The position numbers and the translations under genes are program-made. From Opitutia bacterium (GTDB taxonomy: Bacteria; Verrucomicrobiota; Verrucomicrobiia; Opitutales; Seribacteraceae): a stretch of DNA of 5,697 bases. The stretch is taken from contig JABHOU010000551.1 of NCBI GenBank assembly GCA_018695085.1, positions 1 through 5,697 on the forward strand, in the 5' to 3' direction. The notes beneath the pieces are model-generated. The model was not told where the DNA came from. It saw nothing but the letters and a program-made list of their open reading frames with translations, and did not search any database. Below, piece by piece: positions 1 through 4,537 of this stretch (position 1 is its first letter; each line of letters opens with the position of its first letter).

Positions 1-428
1 ATGCCGGTCAGTCCGATTTTCTCGGAATTAATATCCGAAAAGGAACGGAGCAACGAGTTGGCTCGTATGACGTCGGCCACGGCATGGTAGAACCATTGCT
101 CATTGTCGGGCAACTCTCGGTCGCCGAACCAGTCAATCCGCGACGGACCTGAATGAGGGTGCCCCACTCCAGTGGGGAAATCACCTTCGACCTGATGAGA
201 CTTCCCTCCGGGCAAGTGTCCTTCCAAGTCCATCGCAATCGCCGCATAACCTTTATTGTTCCAAAACCGCACCCACTCGGGATAGGCCGTTCCACCGCCG
301 CCATGAGCGCACACCACCGCCGGCCATCCATCATCGGGCGCCTTCCCTTTCGGGGCACCATAGTAGGCGAAGACCTTGGTCGGGTTGCCCTTGTAGTCGA
401 CTCCTTCGTAAAAGAAGGAACGCAAACC
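1..428 (-). other. Alpha/beta-hydrolase esterase domain of the giant lipoprotein, cut before the nucleophile
   Basis: Residues from about 1021. VFAYYGAP (1039-1046) and WPAVVCAHGGGGTAYPEW (1055-1072) give the first strands and the HGGGG oxyanion-hole loop. NNKGYAAIAMDLEGH (1077-1091) follows, as in planctomycete acetylxylan-esterase and dienelactone-hydrolase-like proteins. The last visible residues, INSEKIGLTG (1153-1162), are the strand leading to the nucleophile elbow, so G-x-S-x-G is expected in the next few codons outside the window. The acid and histidine of the triad are also outside. Substrate is unknown; a sugar acyl ester is plausible from context. Confidence 0.8.
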
Positions 429-3400
429 CTTAGCGGGTCGTTCCTTGGTCTCATGGATCTTCGGTTTCTCAAACAACGCCTTGAAGTCCCATACCAAGAC
501 ACGCTCCACTGGCTTGGCCTGCTTCGATTCCTCAGCAGCGACAGGAACAACCGCTAGGCTGGCCAACCATTCCTTTCGGTTCTTGCCGACCCGATTCGGG
601 GTATTGTCACCCCGCTTTACGTTCCATTCCTCGCCGAGCGGATCCTTGAAGGCGGCAAACTCAGTTATCTGCGGTTGGCCGGCCTTGGCTCCGATGACCC
701 GCAAACGGGCCTTGGTCGTCTTCCGTTCGACAATCGGAGCTACGAACTTTGTTCCGATGGAAAGACCATTGAAGCAACTTCTCCAAGTCGAATTCTCGAT
801 ATCCCATAATTCGATTAGATAACGAGAGATCGAAGAACCCTTCTTCTCCTTGATCCGAAACTCATTTACCGCGGTGGGTTTGCCAAAGTTCAGTTGAATC
901 CAAAACCCTTCGGCATCCTCCTCCGACTGAGTAAGATTGCCCCACAACTTGTCCGAACTGCAAGCGGCCACGAGATCTTTGACGCGGCAATCGACAAAGG
1001 TCGTTTTTTTGTCCTTCTCGGGATCCATCACCCGCATCACGGCTTCGCCCTTGGATAGATAGAATCGACACTTTTTCCATGTCGACTCGTTCCAGTCCGT
1101 GGTGTTCACGATAGCGCATCGCGGTAAACCTATGGGGCGTTTCGACTTTCCGTTGATCACGCAATTCTCCATCAAGATTCCGGAATGGGCATGCCCATCC
1201 GAAGCGTAGCAGCACAGCAGGAAACCAGGGCCATCGGTGTCATGAAAAAGGCAGTTGCGCATGATCATGTTGTCGCAGTTACCCTCGAAATCGAAAGCTT
1301 GACCATCTCCACTACCCAAGCCAATGGAAACGAATCCCCATTCACAGTCCTCGAAGACCCAGTTCTTGCACCGAAAAAACATTGAACCGGCTACTCCGTT
1401 GAAGGAGCGAAAGCCTCGACCTATGTCATGGGTTACGCAGTTGCGCATGATTCCCGTGTCAACACCACGAATACCTTGTTGCCATTGGTAGCCCTCCTCG
1501 AAGAGACAATTGTCGAAGACCAAGTTCTTGAAGTTGTAGACATAGGAGGCGTTCTTGTTGAAATTGTCGGGACTGTTGGTCCAAAACCCGGAAGCCAATC
1601 TCCGAAAGACGCAGTTCTTCACCGTGATGTCCGACATCACGATGCGCTTGTCTCGCTCATGGGAAAAAAGACAGACGCCGAGCCCGATCTTTCGCTTGGG
1701 ATAATCCTCGTAGTGTTGGTATTTCAGGGAATCATGAAAGTAGCAGTCTTCGATCCAGAGGAACTCTCTGGCTTTGCCATTGTCCGAATAGTCCGCGTAA
1801 ATCCCAGTCATGCACCGGTTGAATTCGATCCCCACAATTTTGAACCCACCTTGATCGGAAAGGCGAATGCCCGTGCGGTCCTGGTTGTAATCCTCCCGAT
1901 CGATCACGGGTTTTGAACCCTTGCCATAGGCTGAGATGGTAATCGGTTGTTCAGGCGTACCGTTCCCCTTAGGTCGAAATTCCTCGTGCCAGACGTCACC
2001 GCGCTTCAAGAGCAGGACGTCACCGGGCAAATATTCAATCGATGCCCGAGCCAAGGTCCTCCAAGGTCCCGCATTGCCTTTTGCAAACGAAGCTTCACCA
2101 TTCCAATCGTCGTTCCCATCGGACTGGCTAACGTAATAGGTCTTGACCTTGTCCCTGCGAACAGGGGGTGGGAGAAGAGGAACAGGCGGAACCTTTGCTT
2201 CAGGTGATGGTTTCGGAGAATCGTCCGTATCGGGATGCGACTTGGGGGTCGCCTTGGGTTGGAGAGGAGGAGATGGGTTTCCATTGGGATTCCCGCCAAG
2301 AGCAACCACCCGAAAACCATAATTGGGCCATTTGGCGCTTAAAACTTCGTAACGGGTCTGAGAACGAAGATAACCCTCGTGGTCATTTATGAAAAAGGAA
2401 CCGCCACGCAGGCCCACCTTGTTCCCGTTGCGGGCCTCGTTGTACTCCCAGAGGTTTCCGTTTTGGTCATAGGTGCCGTATGGGCTGATCACCTTGAATG
2501 AACCCACAGCAGTAATAAGATTGGAATTGATGTTGCAAGCCGGTGCGGAATCGCCGCTTACGGCAAAAGGCCAGTAACCCGCCCCTCCCGGTTTAGTCGG
2601 ATCGTAATAGGCCGCCTTATACCATTCGTTTTCACTAGAAATGACCCAATGGGTTGCTTTGCCCGCGGCCAAAGCAGCATGATCAGGCAAGGTCACCTTT
2701 GGCTGGATTCCGCCTTTCAGTTGGTAAGCGCCATTCTGCAGATCGCCATCTCCTCCATCGTTCGACAACCAGTTGGCATATCGGGCGCACGACTCCCAAG
2801 TCAAGTAGCTAACGGGTTTACCTCCATCATCACCTTTAGTCTCGTAACTATATTCACCAGATCTTCCGGAACGTATAATGCCACCATGACCGCCTGACAT
2901 GCGGCGATCATAGAGGCGATAGGGATCTCTCTTCGCAGCCGAGTTGAGAAACTCAGAGTACTCGGCGTTGGTAACTTCAAATTTACCGATTCGAAAAACA
3001 TAGGGAACCCCACCGTACCCGGAAGTATCAGGTGCATTCCCAGGATTCCCGACCAAAACGGTCTGTGGAAAGTTTGGACGCGGAGAGGAAGGTGCCCGTT
3101 TTGCGGGCTCGGTCTTTTCGGAAGCTGTGGCTTCAGGTTTCTTAACCGGTTTTTCCTTACTGCCACCCTCGTCTTCAGAATCCGGTTTAACAGTTAGACC
3201 AAGCGGCGCGTCGACAGATTCCTTAGATTCAGGGGGAACAGGAGATTCGACTACTTTTGAAGAAACGCTTAACGAAGTGACGTTGGCGTCTTTAGTCGCA
3301 AGTGATACGTCACCTTGAACATTGGTCACTGAAATCGGGTCTATCTTGGGTTCGGTTGAATTGAAATCGGTCGATCCGGTCTTGCTCAAAGGCATACCGG

Positions 3401-3488
3401 AATGGTCGATACTGGAACCATTTTCCCGCTCAGAATCGCAGCCATAAAAAAAAATAGTAAACAGGAGGATATGGAGGATTTTCTTCAT
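1..3488 (-). CDS. Giant multi-domain lipoprotein: SUMF1-like, beta-helix, F5/8C and esterase domains (C-terminus beyond window)
   Basis: One frame with 1162 complete codons and no stop, running off the window at base 1. ATG 3488 is chosen because it opens a lipoprotein signal: MKKILHILLFTIFFYGC, with Cys17 in an imperfect lipobox (FYGC). The protein is therefore probably tethered to a membrane by a lipid and exposed outside the cytoplasm. Order of parts: Ser/Thr/Glu/Lys/Pro-rich linker 18-139; SUMF1-like domain 141-397; Pro-rich linker 398-447; right-handed parallel beta-helix 448-840; F5/8C (discoidin-like) domain 848-950; linker 951-1020; alpha/beta-hydrolase domain from about 1021. The frame stays constant across all junctions, so this is a true fusion in the given sequence rather than adjacent genes. 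It lies 87 bases downstream of the DUF1080 gene and probably shares its transcript. The role is inferred: binding and deacylating or cleaving a polysaccharide next to the sulfatase. No ribosome binding site is visible. Confidence 0.9.
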   Translation of the reverse strand, partial: MKKILHILLFTIFFYGCDSERENGSSIDHSGMPLSKTGSTDFNSTEPKIDPISVTNVQGDVSLATKDANVTSLSVSSKVVESPVPPESKESVDAPLGLTVKPDSEDEGGSKEKPVKKPEATASEKTEPAKRAPSSPRPNFPQTVLVGNPGNAPDTSGYGGVPYVFRIGKFEVTNAEYSEFLNSAAKRDPYRLYDRRMSGGHGGIIRSGRSGEYSYETKGDDGGKPVSYLTWESCARYANWLSNDGGDGDLQNGAYQLKGGIQPKVTLPDHAALAAGKATHWVISSENEWYKAAYYDPTKPGGAGYWPFAVSGDSAPACNINSNLITAVGSFKVISPYGTYDQNGNLWEYNEARNGNKVGLRGGSFFINDHEGYLRSQTRYEVLSAKWPNYGFRVVALGGNPNGNPSPPLQPKATPKSHPDTDDSPKPSPEAKVPPVPLLPPPVRRDKVKTYYVSQSDGNDDWNGEASFAKGNAGPWRTLARASIEYLPGDVLLLKRGDVWHEEFRPKGNGTPEQPITISAYGKGSKPVIDREDYNQDRTGIRLSDQGGFKIVGIEFNRCMTGIYADYSDNGKAREFLWIEDCYFHDSLKYQHYEDYPKRKIGLGVCLFSHERDKRIVMSDITVKNCVFRRLASGFWTNSPDNFNKNASYVYNFKNLVFDNCLFEEGYQWQQGIRGVDTGIMRNCVTHDIGRGFRSFNGVAGSMFFRCKNWVFEDCEWGFVSIGLGSGDGQAFDFEGNCDNMIMRNCLFHDTDGPGFLLCCYASDGHAHSGILMENCVINGKSKRPIGLPRCAIVNTTDWNESTWKKCRFYLSKGEAVMRVMDPEKDKKTTFVDCRVKDLVAACSSDKLWGNLTQSEEDAEGFWIQLNFGKPTAVNEFRIKEKKGSSISRYLIELWDIENSTWRSCFNGLSIGTKFVAPIVERKTTKARLRVIGAKAGQPQITEFAAFKDPLGEEWNVKRGDNTPNRVGKNRKEWLASLAVVPVAAEESKQAKPVERVLVWDFKALFEKPKIHETKERPAKGLRSFFYEGVDYKGNPTKVFAYYGAPKGKAPDDGWPAVVCAHGGGGTAYPEWVRFWNNKGYAAIAMDLEGHLPGGKSHQVEGDFPTGVGHPHSGPSRIDWFGDRELPDNEQWFYHAVADVIRANSLLRSFSDINSEKIGLTG
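639..947 (-). other. F5/8 type C (discoidin / CBM32-like) domain of the giant lipoprotein
   Basis: Residues 848-950. Landmarks are GFWIQLNFGKPTAVNEFRIK (861-880), ISRYLIELWD (887-896), the IGTKFVAP segment (911-918), TTKARLRVIGA (924-934) and ITEFAAF (941-947). This matches the jelly-roll domain often found at the C-terminus of bacterial alpha-L-fucosidases and other carbohydrate-active enzymes, where it binds sugars. The upstream SDKLWGN (845-851) occupies the place of the usual D-x-x-x-x-T-x-W start and is degenerate, so the calcium loop may be altered. Confidence 0.75.
969..2147 (-). other. Right-handed parallel beta-helix domain of the giant lipoprotein
   Basis: Residues 448-840. It opens with the usual cap of this class, TYYVSQSDGNDDWNG (450-464), PWRTLARA (475-482), a YLPGDVLLLKRGDVW strand (486-500) and PITISAYG (515-522). 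A series of coils follows. The fold is shared by polysaccharide lyases, some glycoside hydrolases and non-catalytic surface proteins. I could not identify a catalytic triad or calcium site, so whether it cleaves sugar chains is open. Confidence 0.85.
975..1763 (-). repeat. Nine beta-helix coil repeats with an in-register cysteine
   Basis: Within residues 576-838 a short motif recurs: a hydrophobic strand, then [N/D/K]-C, then usually a hydrophobic residue one or two places later. The cysteines are C582, C626, C661, C684, C715, C746, C776, C807 and C834, with spacings of 44, 35, 23, 31, 31, 30, 31 and 27 residues. Examples are IEDCYF, VKNCVF, FDNCLF, MRNCLF and MENCVI. The spacing fits one or so turns of a parallel beta-helix per repeat, which would stack these cysteines on one inner face. 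Confidence 0.8.
2298..3068 (-). other. SUMF1-like (C-type-lectin-fold) domain of the giant lipoprotein, no catalytic cysteines
   Basis: Residues 141-397 of the lipoprotein. Recognisable landmarks: VGNPGNAPD (146-154), the IGKFEVTNAEYSEFLN segment (167-182), PVSYLTWESCARYANWLS (225-242), the SENEWYKAAYYDP segment (285-297), YGTYDQNGNLWEYNEA (337-352), GLRGGSFF (359-366) and YGFRVVAL (390-397). This is the sulfatase-modifying-factor-like family often mislabelled as formylglycine-generating enzyme. Aligning from GGS, the two active-site cysteines of true FGE fall on Ile367 and Gly372. The only cysteines in the domain, C234 and C318, are elsewhere. A binding or scaffold role is more likely than sulfatase activation. 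Confidence 0.88.
3446..3454 (-). repeat. Nine-base homopolymer (A9 plus strand, T9 coding) inside the lipoprotein signal sequence
   Basis: The codons for Ile12-Phe13-Phe14-Tyr15 read ATT TTT TTT TAT and so contain nine consecutive T on the coding strand. A one-base gain or loss here would shift the frame of the whole giant protein after residue 15. Such tracts are known slippage sites in other bacteria, and also common sequencing-error sites. The frame as given is intact. Confidence 0.9.
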
Positions 3489-3495
3489 AAAGATC

Positions 3496-3523
3496 AAGTT
3501 AGACGGCAAGTAATTGAGGTCAA
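3496..3523 (-). promoter_or_regulatory. Weak candidate promoter for the giant lipoprotein, possibly leaderless
   Basis: On the minus strand TTGACC (3523-3518) is followed by a 16-base spacer and TAACTT (3501-3496), a 5/6 and 3/6 match to sigma-70 boxes. Only 7 bases separate the -10-like box from ATG 3488, so transcription would start at or next to the start codon. There is no Shine-Dalgarno sequence before this ATG, which fits a leaderless message. A chance match is quite possible, and read-through from the DUF1080 gene is an equally good explanation. Confidence 0.2.
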
Positions 3524-3575
3524 ACCAGAGAATCTACAGAAACAGAAGTTTTTCTGCGAAGCGCTGTTTGGAAAA

Positions 3576-4292
3576 TCATTTCACCAAAGGAGCGGTTTGC
3601 TCGGGAGAAGTGATTCCAGGTGGAAGTTCCATGATCTTAAGGTTGCGAAAGTGGATTTCGGCCCCTTCCGACTCGAGGCAAAGATACCCCTTCTTGTACT
3701 GGACGTTCCGAATGCCGTTGACGAACTTGCCGTTGACCGAGAGTTTGACGACCCCATCCACGCAGACGACGTCGTACACGTTCCACTCTCCCCTGCCCTT
3801 GCATCGGTTCTCCAGCGACTTGCTCCTGCTCCCACGAGGATTGTCGGGGGTAGCCTTGAGCCCACCCGCACCGAAAAGCTCACCGTGAACATATGCAATG
3901 GGCGGAGGCGCTTTCCCCTTGCGTGTATGCAATTTCACCCAGTCCAATTCGAGCATCTGGATTTCCAGCCCCTTGGGCAATCGGTTGCCGAACGGCAAGG
4001 CATCGCTCCAAGCGAAGATTCCTGAATTACCTCCCGGTTCCATGTGACGCCATTCGACGTGCAACAGGAAATTCTCGTACTGCTTCTCGCTCCGCATGAC
4101 CCCAATGGGCTTGCCTTTGCAGATCAACATGCCGTCCTTAACGTACCAAGTGTCGGGCGAGGTATTCACGTCAACCCATCCGGCAAGGTCCTTGCCGTTA
4201 AAGAGGTCTACCCATTTCGGAATTTCCGCGGCCGGTGCAACGAAGGTCGAACAAGATGTTAGAATAAAAAGGAGATTAAGATGTGATTTCAT
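3576..4292 (-). CDS. Secreted DUF1080 protein (3-keto-disaccharide hydrolase family, PF06439)
   Basis: A 238-residue exported protein with one concanavalin-like beta-sandwich domain of the DUF1080 family. Characterised members act on 3-keto-glycosides. Residues 1-21 are a signal sequence (MKSH, then LNLLFIL). Two processing sites are possible: a lipobox L11-T12-S13-C14, or signal peptidase I after A19-P20-A21. The domain starts with the hallmark DLFNGKDLAGW (29-39). It continues with DTWYVKDGMLICKG (47-60), YENFLLHVEWR (72-82), GGNSGIF (87-93), LEIQMLE (109-115), the HGELFGA segment (136-142) and the late strand AEIHFRNLKI (211-220). Length and motif order are normal for a single-domain member. 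ATG 4292 is chosen because it gives the signal peptide; only a weak AGGG lies 9 bases upstream. It is 245 bases downstream of the sulfatase and 87 bases upstream of the giant lipoprotein, all one strand. No partner oxidoreductase (GFO/IDH/MocA type) is in the window. Confidence 0.93.
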   Translation of the reverse strand: MKSHLNLLFILTSCSTFVAPAAEIPKWVDLFNGKDLAGWVDVNTSPDTWYVKDGMLICKGKPIGVMRSEKQYENFLLHVEWRHMEPGGNSGIFAWSDALPFGNRLPKGLEIQMLELDWVKLHTRKGKAPPPIAYVHGELFGAGGLKATPDNPRGSRSKSLENRCKGRGEWNVYDVVCVDGVVKLSVNGKFVNGIRNVQYKKGYLCLESEGAEIHFRNLKIMELPPGITSPEQTAPLVK

Positions 4293-4537
4293 AAACTTAA
4301 ACCCTAGTTTCCGATACTAGCTTGGCAAGTGGGATAGGAACCAAGAAATCATTTAGACTAACTAATGTATTTCCAATGCGAGGAAAGTGAGCGATCGCCA
4401 AGCGTATCATCAGATTCCAAGATCTGGCCAGAAAGGGAATGGCCAAGTGGCCTGTTATGTGCCAAGAGGACCAAGGGTCCGTTGTCTACCGCAACGTAAA
4501 GATCACACAGCGGAAACAACCACGGATTCCTCCCGTA
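4293..4537. other. Intergenic region between sulfatase and DUF1080 genes, probable upstream control region
   Basis: This 245-base gap separates two co-oriented minus-strand genes. It has no hairpin followed by a T-run on the minus strand, so I see no intrinsic terminator. Visible structure on the plus strand: CCAAG at 4341, 4398, 4417, 4443, 4462 and 4471, plus CTTGG at 4321. There are inverted repeats CTAGT(7)ACTAG at 4304-4320, CTTGGCAAG at 4321-4329 and GGACC-AAG-GGTCC at 4468-4480. The part nearest the DUF1080 start (about 4343-4375) is the most AT-rich and is where a promoter would be expected, but no convincing -35/-10 pair stands out. The stretch 4439-4510 may be a relic of a plus-strand gene and is listed separately. 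Confidence 0.5.
4439..4510 (+). pseudogene. Possible relic of a second DUF1080 gene, C-terminal end only
   Basis: Read on the plus strand, 4448-4504 gives WPVMCQEDQGSVVYRNVKI. This resembles the C-terminal signature common in DUF1080 (PF06439) proteins of planctomycetes, of the general form GP-I-M-L-Q-G-D-H-G-P-V-x-Y-R-N-I. Gly, Leu and His of that pattern are replaced by Trp, Cys and Gln. A complete gene is impossible: the same frame has a stop at 4388-4390, and the upstream plus strand is the antisense of the intact DUF1080 gene. The frame also runs on past the expected end into the antisense of the sulfatase. I recalled the family pattern from memory and could not run an alignment. The alternative is a chance resemblance in noncoding DNA. 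If real, it marks an old, oppositely oriented DUF1080 copy lost by rearrangement. Confidence 0.35.

Noticed and set aside
8..550. 180-codon open frame on the minus strand beginning at 550
   Set aside because: It overlaps the giant lipoprotein in another frame, is rich in Arg/Pro/Ser as out-of-frame translations of this gene are, and has no recognisable motif. The lipoprotein frame across the same bases carries the esterase HGGGG motif.
1428..1916. 162-codon open frame on the plus strand
   Set aside because: It is antisense to the beta-helix coils. Its Val/Ile-rich composition follows from the repeated Asn/Asp/Phe codons on the other strand, and no family is recognisable.
2298..3068. SUMF1 domain as the active formylglycine-generating enzyme for the neighbouring sulfatase
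   Set aside because: Both catalytic cysteine positions are replaced (Ile367, Gly372).
3402..4025. 207-codon open frame on the plus strand
   Set aside because: It is antisense to the DUF1080 gene and the lipoprotein start, both of which show clear family motifs. Nothing in its own translation looks like a known domain.
4391..4398. GCGATCGC palindrome as a HIP1-type repeat
   Set aside because: I noticed one copy only, and it is an 8-base palindrome that can arise by chance; nothing else points to a cyanobacterium.
4468..4480. GGACC-AAG-GGTCC as a transcription terminator after the sulfatase
   Set aside because: The stem is only 5 base pairs and no T-run follows it on the minus strand.
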